Part shown: one piece after another, positions 26,745 through 36,296 of the stretch
Position numbering within the stretch: position 1 is the stretch's first letter
How the letters are laid out: each line of letters opens with the position of its first letter
Source: Roseiarcus sp963813195
Lineage (GTDB): Bacteria > Pseudomonadota > Alphaproteobacteria > Rhizobiales > Beijerinckiaceae
Reading direction: 5' to 3'
DNA: 64,000 bases
Assembly (NCBI GenBank): GCA_963813195.1
Contig: CAWEYC010000016.1
Coordinates: 62,001 to 126,000 of the forward strand
Notes under the pieces: model-generated
Databases searched by the model: none
Told to the model about the DNA's origin: nothing
The model's input: the letters and a program-made list of their open reading frames with translations, nothing else
Program-made: the position numbers and the translations under genes

Positions 26745-26820
26745 TGTCGCGATCCTTTCGGGTCGGCCGGCTGATTCGTCGCGGCCGATGCCTAAAAGAT
26801 GATCTGCGCGGGTTAATTTT

Positions 26821-27435
26821 TCAAGAGTTCGAACCGCGGGGAAATGCGGCGTGACGCAGCGCCGTCGAAGAAAGGCTCGAGCGCGGTCCGTGCAGGAACA
26901 TGAACGCGGGCGGGCGGAGACGGGCGAACCGCGCCCCTTCGGATTCGGGCCGACGATAACGCGACAGAACGACGCCGGCCCGGCTGGCCAGCGAGCGCAC
27001 GGTCGAGCCCGGGCGATCGACGACGAGGATCGGCACAAGGTCGGCGATGGCGCGCCAGTGCCGCCAGCGGTGAAATTGGCTTAGATTGTCGGCGCCCATG
27101 ATCCAGACGAAATGCGCTCCTGGCGCCCGGCGCTTGAGCCAAACGATGGTTTCATAGGTATAGCGCGATCCGATTTCCGCCTCGAACCCGGTGACGGCGA
27201 TGCGCGGGTCGCGCGTCAGTCTCTGCGCCGCCTCGATGCGCGCCCGCATCTCCGCGAGGTTCGCCGATGGTTTGAGCGGATTGCCGGGGGTCGCGAGCCA
27301 CCACAAGCGGTCGAGGCGCAGCCGGTGGAGCGCAAGCTGCGAAATCAGGCGATGCCCCTCGTGCGGCGGGTTGAACGAACCGCCGAGCAGCCCGATCGTC
27401 TGCCCCGGCGTAAAGGGCGGCAGGCGCACGATCAT
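26821..27435 (-). CDS. nadD: Nicotinate-nucleotide adenylyltransferase
   Basis: 204 aa. Couples nicotinate mononucleotide with ATP to form deamido-NAD. The nucleotidyltransferase motif GGSFNPPHEGH at residues 18-28 and a C-terminal SSTALR (variant of ISSTxIR) are clear, as is IMGADNLSQFHRW. Its ATG overlaps the prfA stop (ATGA). In many relatives proA, not prfA, precedes nadD. Confidence 0.95.
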   Translation of the reverse strand: MIVRLPPFTPGQTIGLLGGSFNPPHEGHRLISQLALHRLRLDRLWWLATPGNPLKPSANLAEMRARIEAAQRLTRDPRIAVTGFEAEIGSRYTYETIVWLKRRAPGAHFVWIMGADNLSQFHRWRHWRAIADLVPILVVDRPGSTVRSLASRAGVVLSRYRRPESEGARFARLRPPAFMFLHGPRSSLSSTALRHAAFPRGSNS

Positions 27436-28508
27436 CGCATCGCCTGCTCGGCGAGCAGTTGCGCCTGGCGCTCGGCCGTCAACGCATCGACGATTTCGTC
27501 GAGCCCCTCGCCCTCCATCACCCGCTCCAGCGTGTAGAGCGTCAGATTGATCCGGTGATCGGTCACGCGCCCTTGCGGGAAATTATAGGTCCGGATGCGC
27601 TGCGAGCGATCGCCCGAGCCGACCTGCGCTCGCCGCTCCTGCGCCCGCTCGTCGTTGGCCCGCTGATTCTGCGCATCGAGGATGCGCGAGCGCAGCAGAG
27701 CCATCGCCTTGGCGCGATTGCGGTGCTGCGATCGCTCTTCCTGCATGGCGACGACGACGCCGGTCGGCAAGTGGGTGATGCGGATCGCCGACTCCGTCTT
27801 GTTGACGTGCTGTCCGCCGGCGCCGCTCGACCGCATCGTATCGACCTTCAGATCCGCTTCGTTGATGACGAAATCGATCTCCTGCGCCTCGGGAAGAACG
27901 GCGACGGTGGCCGCCGAGGTGTGGATGCGCCCTTGTGTTTCCGTCGCGGGAACGCGCTGTACGCGGTGGGCGCCGCTCTCGAACTTCAGCCGCGCGAACG
28001 CGCCCCGTCCCGCGATCTCCGCCACGATCTCCTTGTAGCCGCCCGCCGTCCCTTCGCTCATCGAGAGAACTTCGACCTTCCAGCTCTTGGACTCGGCGTA
28101 TTTGACGTACATCCGGAAGAGGTCGCCGGCGAACAGGGCCGCCTCGTCGCCGCCGGTTCCGGCGCGCACCTCCAGGATGACGTTGCCCTCGTCGGCGGCA
28201 TCCTTGGGCAGCAGCGCGATGCGAATCGCCTGGGCCATCGCCGCGACGTCCTCGGCGACGCGCTCCAGTTCCGTCCCAGCCATGGCGCGCATTTCAGAAT
28301 CGACCTCGGGGTCGTCGAGCAGCGTCTGGAGGTCGGCGCGTTCCCTCTCCTTGGCGCGCCATGCCTTGATGGCGCCGACGACGGGATCGAGTTCGGCGAG
28401 TTCGCGCGACAGCGCCGAATATTCGCCGCCCGCGACCCCCTCCGTCAGACGCGCGCCGATTTCGTCGTAGCGACGCAGGATGATGTCGAAATTGTCGTTG
28501 GCTGACAT
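27432..28508 (-). CDS. prfA: Peptide chain release factor 1
   Basis: 358 aa. Recognises UAA and UAG. The codon-recognition tripeptide PAT sits in RVPATETQGRIHTS and the catalytic GGQ is residues 231-233 (SGAGGQHVNKTES). The usual partner gene prmC, which methylates this glutamine, is not downstream; nadD follows with a 4-bp overlap instead. ptsP lies 54 bp upstream on the same strand. Confidence 0.96.
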   Translation of the reverse strand: MSANDNFDIILRRYDEIGARLTEGVAGGEYSALSRELAELDPVVGAIKAWRAKERERADLQTLLDDPEVDSEMRAMAGTELERVAEDVAAMAQAIRIALLPKDAADEGNVILEVRAGTGGDEAALFAGDLFRMYVKYAESKSWKVEVLSMSEGTAGGYKEIVAEIAGRGAFARLKFESGAHRVQRVPATETQGRIHTSAATVAVLPEAQEIDFVINEADLKVDTMRSSGAGGQHVNKTESAIRITHLPTGVVVAMQEERSQHRNRAKAMALLRSRILDAQNQRANDERAQERRAQVGSGDRSQRIRTYNFPQGRVTDHRINLTLYTLERVMEGEGLDEIVDALTAERQAQLLAEQAMR

Positions 28509-28562
28509 GTCTGGTCTTGAATGGAAGGAGGGCAGGGCGAAGCGGAGAGGCGCGCGAGACCG

Positions 28563-30827
28563 CTACAAGCGAACAGCAAGGCGGTCCGCGAGCCCTTGCA
28601 GCGGCTCGCGCAACGATTCCCTATGGTCCGACGCCGCCAACATGGCGTTCAGCCCTTTCGTCGCTTCGCCGGCGTCGAGAGAAAGCACCATGGCCTTCAT
28701 CGGACCGATCGCCGTCGCCGCCATGGAGAAATGACGATAGCCAAGCCCGATCAGCGCCATCGCCTCGAGCGGGCGACCGCCCATCTCGCCGCACAGCGTC
28801 ACCGGCTTGCTGCGTCGCGCGCCTGCGTCGGCGATCGTCTTCAGCGCACGCAGGAATCCGGGCGAGAGAGCATCGAAGCGGTTCGCGACGCGCTTGTTGT
28901 CGCGGTCGGCGGCATAGAGATACTGCATGAGATCGTTGGAGCCGACAGAGAGAAAGTCGGCCTCGGCGGCGATTTCATCGATCTGCCAGAGCAGCGACGG
29001 GACCTCGATCATGACGCCGAACTTGATCTCGCGCGGCCGCTCGCGCCCGCATCGATCCCCGAACACGATTTCCCTCTGCAGGAGCTCCCGCGCCGCGATG
29101 AATTCGCCGACGGTCGAAACCATGGGAATCATGACGCGCAAATTGCGTCCCGCGGCGGCGCGCAGCATGGCCCGCAACTGCGTGCGCAACAACGCCGGGC
29201 GATCGAGCCCGATGCGAATCGCGCGCCACCCGAGCGCGGGGTTTTCTTCCTCGAGGCCCTTCATATAGGGCAGCACTTTGTCGCCGCCGATATCGAGGGT
29301 CCGGAATGTGACGGGACGTTCGTCGACGGCGTCGAGAACGGACCGGTAAAGAGCTTCCTGCACGCCCAGGCGGGGAAAACGCGACGCCAGCATGAACTGC
29401 AATTCGGTCCGAAACAAACCGATCGACTGCGCGCCCGTCTCGCTCAAGTGCGGCAAATCGATGAGCAGTCCGGCATTCAAATGCAGGCCGATCTCGACGC
29501 CATCGGCGGTGACGCCGGGGAGATCGCGCAGTGCGCGGTATTGGTCCTGCCGGCGGGCCCGCAGGCGCGCCTTCTCGGCGTACGAAGCCTCGAGATCGGC
29601 GGGGGGGCGCAGCTGCACTTCGCCGGTGACGCCGTCGACGATGATTGCGTCGCCCTGCTCGACGATCTCGGAAATGTTCGGGATGTCGCTGACCGCCGGG
29701 ATCCCCAGCGCGCGCGCTACGATCGCGATGTGGCTCGAGGCCCCCGCTTCCTCCAGCACCACGCCGCGCAGCCGCGAGCGATCGTAGTCGAGCAAGGCGG
29801 CCGGGCTCATCGACCGCGCGACGAGAATGGCGTTTTCCGGCAACTCGTCCGGCAGGAGGACGAGGCTCTGTCCGGCCAGTTGATGCAGCAATCGATTGGC
29901 GATGTCGGTCAGATCGTGAAGGCGGTCGCGCAGATAGGGGTCGGTCTGACGTTGCAGCTTGGCGCGCGCATCGTTTTGCACGCGCTCGACCGCCGCTTCC
30001 GCGGTCAATCCGCTTCCGACCGCCTCGCGCAATCGGCGCAGCCAGCCGCGATCATGCGCGATCATGCGGAACGCCTCGAGCACCTCGCGATGCTCGCCGT
30101 TGACGCCATCGTCGCTCCGATCGATGAGATCGTCGACCGAGGCGCGCATCGCGTCGATCGCCGTCTCCAAGCGGTTGAGTTCGAGCGTAACGTCGTCGGC
30201 GACGATCTTAGCCACGACGACGCGCGGCTGATGCAGGACGACATGGCCAAGGCCGAGGCCTTCGGCGATCGGCGCGCCGGTCACGGCGACCGGCCGACGC
30301 ACCGCGATCGCCGCGCCCTGGCCCGCGATGGACTGCAATTCGCCCGAGGCGATCATTTCCGCGAGAAGCATCGCGGTGGTCTGCAGCGCCTCGATCTCCT
30401 CCTCGGAATAGGTGCGGCGCGCGCGGTTCTGCACCACCAGCACGCCGAGCGTGGCGCCGCCGCGCAGCACCGGCACGCCGAGGAACGACTGATAAATCTC
30501 CTCGCCCGTTTCCGGCTTGTAGGAGAAGGCGGGATGGTTCTGCGCGTCGGACAACGCCAGGGGCTCGGCGGTCGCCGCGATCAGGCCGACGAGGCCCTCG
30601 CCGGGTCGCATGGTCGTCAAATGCACGGCCTCGCGATTGAGGCCCTCGGTCGCGAACAACTCGAAGGGGCCGTCGGCGCGCGCGACATAGAGCGAGCACA
30701 CTTCGGCGACCATGTTCGAGGCGATCAGAACGACAATGCGGTCGAGGCGCGCCTGCGCAGTAACAGGCTCCGCCATGACCTCGCGGAGCCGTCGCAGCAA
30801 CAGTCGCGGTCCGCCCGGCGCGCGCAT
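28563..30827 (-). CDS. ptsP: Phosphoenolpyruvate-protein phosphotransferase PtsP (EI-Ntr)
   Basis: 754 aa first enzyme of the nitrogen-related PTS. N-terminal GAF domain about residues 25-165, which senses nitrogen status (glutamine or 2-oxoglutarate) in relatives. The phosphohistidine domain carries H366 in GASSHIAIVAR. The PEP-binding TIM barrel has GLFRTELQFM, FRTLDIGGDK, FGVMIEVPS, FLSVGSNDL and LCGEMGG. The ATG at 30827 follows AAGGA at good spacing; the frame is open 93 bp further. ptsP-prfA adjacency is common in Hyphomicrobiales. Confidence 0.95.
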   Translation of the reverse strand: MRAPGGPRLLLRRLREVMAEPVTAQARLDRIVVLIASNMVAEVCSLYVARADGPFELFATEGLNREAVHLTTMRPGEGLVGLIAATAEPLALSDAQNHPAFSYKPETGEEIYQSFLGVPVLRGGATLGVLVVQNRARRTYSEEEIEALQTTAMLLAEMIASGELQSIAGQGAAIAVRRPVAVTGAPIAEGLGLGHVVLHQPRVVVAKIVADDVTLELNRLETAIDAMRASVDDLIDRSDDGVNGEHREVLEAFRMIAHDRGWLRRLREAVGSGLTAEAAVERVQNDARAKLQRQTDPYLRDRLHDLTDIANRLLHQLAGQSLVLLPDELPENAILVARSMSPAALLDYDRSRLRGVVLEEAGASSHIAIVARALGIPAVSDIPNISEIVEQGDAIIVDGVTGEVQLRPPADLEASYAEKARLRARRQDQYRALRDLPGVTADGVEIGLHLNAGLLIDLPHLSETGAQSIGLFRTELQFMLASRFPRLGVQEALYRSVLDAVDERPVTFRTLDIGGDKVLPYMKGLEEENPALGWRAIRIGLDRPALLRTQLRAMLRAAAGRNLRVMIPMVSTVGEFIAARELLQREIVFGDRCGRERPREIKFGVMIEVPSLLWQIDEIAAEADFLSVGSNDLMQYLYAADRDNKRVANRFDALSPGFLRALKTIADAGARRSKPVTLCGEMGGRPLEAMALIGLGYRHFSMAATAIGPMKAMVLSLDAGEATKGLNAMLAASDHRESLREPLQGLADRLAVRL

Positions 30828-31048
30828 CAAGGAATCCTTAAATCCGATTTTAAACCAAACGCATGATTTCCACGCCCATCCGCACGCCGACGCCCTCGCG
30901 TCGCCCCGCGCCGTCCCCAAGCGCGAGCGCGGCGCCTCATCGAACGCCTCGAAGGGGTATAACCAATGACTTGGCTGCGCGGCAAGAGCGCCTGCGCTTG
31001 CGACGGCGCGCCGCTATCGAGACGCCGATCCCTGGCGGTCGGTTCGCC

Positions 31049-32719
31049 TCAGGGCGCGCGCAGCAGCGCCGCCGTGGTCGCCGCCAACTCGGCGCGCTTG
31101 GAGAGGACCTCGTCGAGCCAGTCCGGCCGCATCTCGGGAACCGAAGACAGAAGGAGCTCGGTATAGGGATGATAGGGCGGGGCGAAGACCTTCGCTGTCT
31201 CGCCGCTCGCGACGACTTTGCCTTTCAGCATGACCGCGACCTTGTTGGCGATTCGCTTCACCGTGCCGAGGTCGTGGGTGATGAAGAGGTAGGCGACGCC
31301 CAACTCGTCCTGAAGCTTCTTCAACAGGCGCAGGATTTCCTCGCCGACGAGTTGGTCGAGCGCCGAGGTGACTTCGTCGCAGATGATCAGATCTGGCTCG
31401 GCGGCCAGGGCTCGCGCGATGGATACCCGCTGTTTTTGGCCGCCCGATAATTCGCTTGTCTTCCTTGTGATATAGGTTTCCGGCAGACCCATTTGCTGCA
31501 GCAACTCGATCACCCGGGCGCGCACTTCCTCGCGCGAGCGGTTGAAATAGAAGGCCACCGGCCTGCCGATGGTGTCGAGCAGGGTGTGCTGCGGGTTCAG
31601 CGCGACGTCGGGCATTTGATAGATCATCTGCACGCGGCGCAGCTGGTCCCGGGTGCGATCTTTCAGCCGTGGCGGCAGGCTCGCTCCGTTGAAGCGCACG
31701 TCTCCGGCGCTGCGCGGCAGCAACCCCATGACGACTCGCGCCAGCGTCGATTTGCCCGAGCCGGATTCGCCGACCACCGCCACCGTATCGCCCTTGCGCA
31801 CGTCCAGGCTGACGTCGTCGATGACCTTCGGCCTTCCCGGATAATTGGCGCTGACATGGTCGACCGCCAGGATCGGCGCTTCGTTCCCGCCGATGGTCTC
31901 GATGAACTTATGGCCAGCTACGCGCTCGGTTACGAGGCGGCGGGTGTATTCCTCCTTCGGCGCCTGCAGGATTTGATTGGAATCGCCGAACTCGATCATT
32001 TTGCCGCGCTTGAGCACCATGATCCGGTCGGCGATTTGTGCGACGACGGCGAGGTCGTGAGTGATGTAGAGCGCCGCCGTGCCGTGTCCGCGGATGAGTT
32101 TGCGAAACGCGGCGAGGCATTCGACTTGCGTCGTCACGTCGAGCGCTGTCGTCGGCTCGTCGAACACCAGAATGTCGGGCTTCGCGGCCATCGCCATCGC
32201 CGCCATGACGCGCTGCAACTGGCCGCCGGACACTTGGTGGGGGTAGCGTCCGCCGATGGTCTCGGGGCTCGGCAGGTCGAGTTGCTTGAACAGGTTGATC
32301 GCCTCCGCGCGCGCCTCGGCCGGCGACATGACGCCGTGGCGGACCGGCACTTCGCAGACCTGTTCCATCAGCGTCATCGCCGGATTGAACGACGCCGCCG
32401 CGCTCTGCGCGATATAGGCGATGCGCGGCCCGCGCAGGGCGCGCCGCTCGTCCGCCGACAATTGCCGGATATCCTTCCCGTTAAAGATGATCTCCCCGCC
32501 GACGATATGACAATCGCGGCGGCCGTAGACCATCGAGGCGAGGCCGATGGTCGACTTTCCGGCGCCGGATTCGCCGATCAGGCCGACGACCTCGCCACGT
32601 TTCAGCGTGAGAGAAACGTCGTCGACCAGCACCGGACCGTCGCCGGCGTCGGTTTTGACCATGATGCGCAGAGATCGGATGTCGAGGACGATCGGATCGT
32701 CGGGGCTCTGAACGCTCAT
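31049..32719 (-). CDS. Oligopeptide-type ABC transporter ATP-binding protein, two fused NBDs
   Basis: 556 aa fusion of DppD-like and DppF-like ATPases. First domain: Walker A GESGAGKST, signature VSGGQLQR, Walker B LVFDEPT. Second domain: GESGSGKST, LSGGQKQR, LIICDEVTSALD. Both look catalytically competent. The true ATG at 32719 overlaps the permease stop (ATGA). It drives import of peptides, opines or similar substrates with the two permeases and the binding protein upstream. Last gene of the operon. Confidence 0.92.
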   Translation of the reverse strand: MSVQSPDDPIVLDIRSLRIMVKTDAGDGPVLVDDVSLTLKRGEVVGLIGESGAGKSTIGLASMVYGRRDCHIVGGEIIFNGKDIRQLSADERRALRGPRIAYIAQSAAASFNPAMTLMEQVCEVPVRHGVMSPAEARAEAINLFKQLDLPSPETIGGRYPHQVSGGQLQRVMAAMAMAAKPDILVFDEPTTALDVTTQVECLAAFRKLIRGHGTAALYITHDLAVVAQIADRIMVLKRGKMIEFGDSNQILQAPKEEYTRRLVTERVAGHKFIETIGGNEAPILAVDHVSANYPGRPKVIDDVSLDVRKGDTVAVVGESGSGKSTLARVVMGLLPRSAGDVRFNGASLPPRLKDRTRDQLRRVQMIYQMPDVALNPQHTLLDTIGRPVAFYFNRSREEVRARVIELLQQMGLPETYITRKTSELSGGQKQRVSIARALAAEPDLIICDEVTSALDQLVGEEILRLLKKLQDELGVAYLFITHDLGTVKRIANKVAVMLKGKVVASGETAKVFAPPYHPYTELLLSSVPEMRPDWLDEVLSKRAELAATTAALLRAP

Positions 32720-33543
32720 GCGCCTTCTCCCTGGCCTCTGGAATGGATGGAGAGCATCCAGTCTACGACGAAATTCACGCCGATCGAAAGGATCGCGATC
32801 GCCGCGGCGGGATAGAGCGGGACCACGCTCCCCAAGCTGATCATGTCGCGCAGGTCCTTGACCATCCCGCCCCAGTCCGCGTCGGGCGGCTGCACGCCGA
32901 GGCTGAGAAAGCTCAGCGTGGCGATGAAGAGGAACGTGAAGCAGAAGCGGAGACCGAATTCGGCCACCAGCGGCGGGATCGTGTTGGGGAAGATTTCCCG
33001 CGTGATGAGCCACCACCAGCCTTCGCCGCGCAACCGCGCCGCCTCGACGAATTCAAGACTGACGACGTTCATTGCGACCGAGCGCGCCAGGCGGAAAACC
33101 TTGGGCGAATCGAGGATGGCGATCGTGAAGATGAGCGCTGGGAAGGAGCTTCCCGCCACCGACAGGATGACCATCGCGAAAATGAAGGTCGGCATCGAAA
33201 GCAGCAGATCGACCACTCGAGCGAGCCCCATGTCGACCCAGCCGCCGGCGACGGCGGCGCCGAAGCCGGCGATGATGCCGATCGCGAAGGAGAGCATCGT
33301 GATGACGAGAGACAGGCCGATCGACAGGCGAGCGCCATAGATCAGGCGGCTGACGATGTCGCGGCCCAAATTGTCGAGCCCCAACCAGTGTTGCGGGTCG
33401 GGCGCGGCATAGGCGTCGCCGACGATGTCGGCCTGCCCGTAAGGCGCGATGAACGGCGCGAATATCGCGACGAACAGGTTGATCGCGACGATCGCCAGTC
33501 CGATCTGCGCCCATATTGTGAGTTTGTAGCCGAACAGACGCAT
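32716..33543 (-). CDS. Oligopeptide-type ABC transporter permease (DppC-like)
   Basis: 275 aa inner-membrane permease. N-terminal transmembrane helix about residues 14-36, the DppC-type extracytoplasmic segment with HWLGLDNLGRDIVSRLIYGAR, and the EAA loop VEAARLRGEGWWWLITREIFPN that contacts the ATPase. Overlaps the downstream ATPase gene by 4 bp; 110 bp from the DppB-like gene upstream. Confidence 0.92.
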   Translation of the reverse strand: MRLFGYKLTIWAQIGLAIVAINLFVAIFAPFIAPYGQADIVGDAYAAPDPQHWLGLDNLGRDIVSRLIYGARLSIGLSLVITMLSFAIGIIAGFGAAVAGGWVDMGLARVVDLLLSMPTFIFAMVILSVAGSSFPALIFTIAILDSPKVFRLARSVAMNVVSLEFVEAARLRGEGWWWLITREIFPNTIPPLVAEFGLRFCFTFLFIATLSFLSLGVQPPDADWGGMVKDLRDMISLGSVVPLYPAAAIAILSIGVNFVVDWMLSIHSRGQGEGA

Positions 33544-33653
33544 GGCTCAATTCCTTGCGGTCGAAATCCTTGCGGTCCTAAGCGACCGGTCTTGAGACGT
33601 CCGCCGGCGCCGGCCTCTATCGACGAGGATCGAGATCGACGTCCGCCCTCGGT

Positions 33654-34601
33654 TCAACGCGGCTGCCTCAGTCGGGGGTTGGACAGAATGGCCAGGATGT
33701 CGGCGATCATGTTGAAGAGAATGAACGTGGCGGCGAAGATCAGGCCGCAGGCCTGCACGACCGGAACATCGTGCTTCGACGTTTCGTCCACCATCAGCTG
33801 GCCGAGGCCGGGGTAGACGAACACCGTCTCGACGACGACGACGCCGACGATGAGGTAGGCCATGTCCAACGCGATGACCGAGATGATGGGGGCGAGCGCG
33901 TTCGGCAGGGCGTGGCGTACCACGATGCGCGATTTCGTCAGCCCCTTCAATGTCGCCATTTCGATGTATGGGCTCGCCATCACCGCGAGCACCGAGGCGC
34001 GCGTCATGCGCATCATATGCGCGACGATGACGAGAACCAGGGTCAGCATTGGCAGGAACGCGAAATAGAGACGGTCGCCGAGACCCATGTCGGGCGATAT
34101 GTTCGCGAGCGAGGGAAACCAGCCGAGATCCACCGCGAAGTATTTGATGAGGACATAGGCGAGGAAGAATTCGGGCACCGAAATCGTCATCAGGGTGACG
34201 AGGTTGATCAGCCTGTCGAACCACCCGCCCTGCCGAATCGCGGCCAATACGCCGAGACCGACGGCCGTGGGCACGGAGACGAACGCCGCGTAGGCCGCCA
34301 GAAACATCGTATTGGCGAAGCGCGGCGCGATTTCCGTCAACACGTCGCGGCCGTTCGCGAGGGAGTGGCCAAAATCGCCGTGCAGGGCGCCGAACAGCCA
34401 TTCGATGAAACGGACGGCCGCCGGACGGTCGAGCCCCAGTTCCTGCCGCAGCGCCGCCAGGCTCTCAGGCGTCGCGCTGTTCTGCAGGATCGACGACGCG
34501 AGATCCCCGGGCATCAATTCCGTGCCCGCGAAGATCAACACCGATGCCCCGAAGAGCGTCAGAATTCCCAGCGCGAGCCGCTGGACGATAAGCTTCGACA
34601 A
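33654..34601 (-). CDS. Oligopeptide-type ABC transporter permease (DppB-like)
   Basis: 315 aa permease with the classic DppB layout: N-terminal helix at residues 9-29, a periplasmic region, then five more helices. The EAA-type loop (YIEMATLKGLTKSRIVVRHALPN) is near residues 208-230. The only sensible start is a TTG at 34601 preceded by a GGGGGGA site; no ATG exists before the first helix. Together with the DppC-like protein it forms the translocation pore. Confidence 0.91.
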   Translation of the reverse strand: MSKLIVQRLALGILTLFGASVLIFAGTELMPGDLASSILQNSATPESLAALRQELGLDRPAAVRFIEWLFGALHGDFGHSLANGRDVLTEIAPRFANTMFLAAYAAFVSVPTAVGLGVLAAIRQGGWFDRLINLVTLMTISVPEFFLAYVLIKYFAVDLGWFPSLANISPDMGLGDRLYFAFLPMLTLVLVIVAHMMRMTRASVLAVMASPYIEMATLKGLTKSRIVVRHALPNALAPIISVIALDMAYLIVGVVVVETVFVYPGLGQLMVDETSKHDVPVVQACGLIFAATFILFNMIADILAILSNPRLRQPR

Positions 34602-34706
34602 ATTTCGTCCCCCCGATCGCGCATCCCGCTGTGCGCAGCGTTGGTCGGCCTGTCGCCCGCCGACCAGGGCGCGGCTACCCGCCGCGCCCGTCGCCGCAAT
34701 GGCCGG

Positions 34707-36296
34707 TCAGGCCTTGAGCCACGCCTTTTGCATGATCATGCCGTTGTCCATGTCGAAGCCGCCGTGCGGCGTGTGGCCGCCGACCTTGTCGTTGTGAGCG
34801 TCGAGCCAATCCTTGAAGACGGGAATGATCGCGCCGCCGTCGTCGTGCAGCATCTTCTGCATTTCCCAGATATAGGGCTTGCGCTTGGCTTCGTCGGTCT
34901 CGCCGCGCGCGTCCGCGAGCAGCTTCTCGAACTTCTCGTTGTTCCAATGCGTCTCGTTCCACGGCGCCTTGGCTCCATAGCAGACCGAGAGCATCTGCGT
35001 GGCGGCGGCGCGTCCGCCCCAATAGCTCGAAACGAAGGCGCCCTTGAGCCAAACGTTGTCCCAGAACCCGTCCGCCGGCTCCTTCTTGAGATCGACCTTG
35101 ATGCCGCACTGGCCGCAGCTCGCCTGGAACAACGCGCCTTCGTCGACGGCGCCGTTGAACGCCGCGTCGGACGCCTGCAGCAGGATCTTGGGAGCGGCGA
35201 TTCCCGCCTTCTTGAAATGGAACGCGGCGCGCTCCGGATCGTGCTTGCGCTGCGGCAGTTCGCTGTTGAAGAACGGATCGGTCGGCGGAATCGGTTGATC
35301 GTTGCCGATCGTGCCGTAGCCGCTGAACAGCGCTTTCAGGATCTGCTCGCGGTCGGTGGCGAATTTCAGCGCGAGGCGGATGTCCGGATTGTCGAAGGGC
35401 GCCTTGTCGACCTCCATCGCCATCACGGAGTGCCAGCCGCCGGGCGCGCGCACGATCTTGATCTTGGGCGACTTGGTGAGCAGGGCCACCGCCTTGTGAT
35501 CGACGCGGTTGATGGCGTCGAGCTGGCCGGAGACCAGCGCGTTGAGGCGCGCAGAGCTGTCGTTGATGACCGTGACCTCGACCCCGTCGAGCCACCCGCG
35601 CCCTTCCTTCCAGTAGTCGCGGGTCTTCTTGAGCGAGATTCGCACGCCCGGATCGTACTTCTCGAGCGAGAACGCTCCCGTGCCGACCGGCTTGGACCAA
35701 TCCTTGAACCCGTCCGGCACCATCAAGACGTGATAGTCGGTGAGGGAATACGGGAGATCGGCGTCGGCCGCGTCGAGCGAGATCTGAATCTGGTATTTAT
35801 CGAGCTTCTTGACGTCGGTGATCGACTTCAACGAGCCGGCGCCGCCCGATTTGCTGGCGCCGCGGTGCAGGTTCAACGAATAGACCGCGTCGTCCGCGGT
35901 GAATTCCTTGCCGTTCGAGAAGTTGATCCCCTTGCGAAGGTTGAACACCCAATCCTTGGCGCCGTTGGTCGGTTCGAAGCTGGCGGCCAGATCCGGCTTG
36001 GGCTTGCCGTCCTGACCCCATTCCACAATCCCGTCGAAGAGGCCGTGGCCGACGTCGATCATGACGGAATCGTTGTAGGACGTGATGTCGATGCTGTCCG
36101 TCGTGCTGCCGCCGCCCAATCCCAGGCGCAGGACGCCGCCCTTCTTCGGCGTCTCCGCCGCGATGGCGTCGGCGCTTGACAGCATGCTGGCGATCACCGC
36201 GGTCGACGCGCCGAGCGCGGCGGCGCGTCCCATGAACTCACGACGCGATATCCCGCCGGTCTGCAGCTTGGTCTTCCAGAAAATCAACTCGCTCAT
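34707..36296 (-). CDS. ABC transporter substrate-binding protein, family 5, Tat-exported
   Basis: 529 aa periplasmic binding protein of the oligopeptide/dipeptide/opine class (SBP_bac_5). Residues 15-47 form a twin-arginine signal (ISRREFMGRAAALG and a hydrophobic stretch ending near AIAAE), so it is probably folded before export. The mature part has the family segments FEPTNGAKDWVFNLRKGINFSNG and LKFATDREQI. A strong GGGAGGTAAG ribosome site precedes the ATG. First gene of the operon; substrate unknown. Confidence 0.92.
   Translation of the reverse strand: MSELIFWKTKLQTGGISRREFMGRAAALGASTAVIASMLSSADAIAAETPKKGGVLRLGLGGGSTTDSIDITSYNDSVMIDVGHGLFDGIVEWGQDGKPKPDLAASFEPTNGAKDWVFNLRKGINFSNGKEFTADDAVYSLNLHRGASKSGGAGSLKSITDVKKLDKYQIQISLDAADADLPYSLTDYHVLMVPDGFKDWSKPVGTGAFSLEKYDPGVRISLKKTRDYWKEGRGWLDGVEVTVINDSSARLNALVSGQLDAINRVDHKAVALLTKSPKIKIVRAPGGWHSVMAMEVDKAPFDNPDIRLALKFATDREQILKALFSGYGTIGNDQPIPPTDPFFNSELPQRKHDPERAAFHFKKAGIAAPKILLQASDAAFNGAVDEGALFQASCGQCGIKVDLKKEPADGFWDNVWLKGAFVSSYWGGRAAATQMLSVCYGAKAPWNETHWNNEKFEKLLADARGETDEAKRKPYIWEMQKMLHDDGGAIIPVFKDWLDAHNDKVGGHTPHGGFDMDNGMIMQKAWLKA

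Noticed and set aside
28521..30866. 781-codon open frame antisense to ptsP
   Set aside because: Mirror of the ptsP codon pattern, no recognisable motif or ribosome site.
33771..36179. 802-codon open frame antisense to the DppB-like and binding-protein genes
   Set aside because: Shadow frame crossing two real genes and their spacer; Arg-rich and without motifs.
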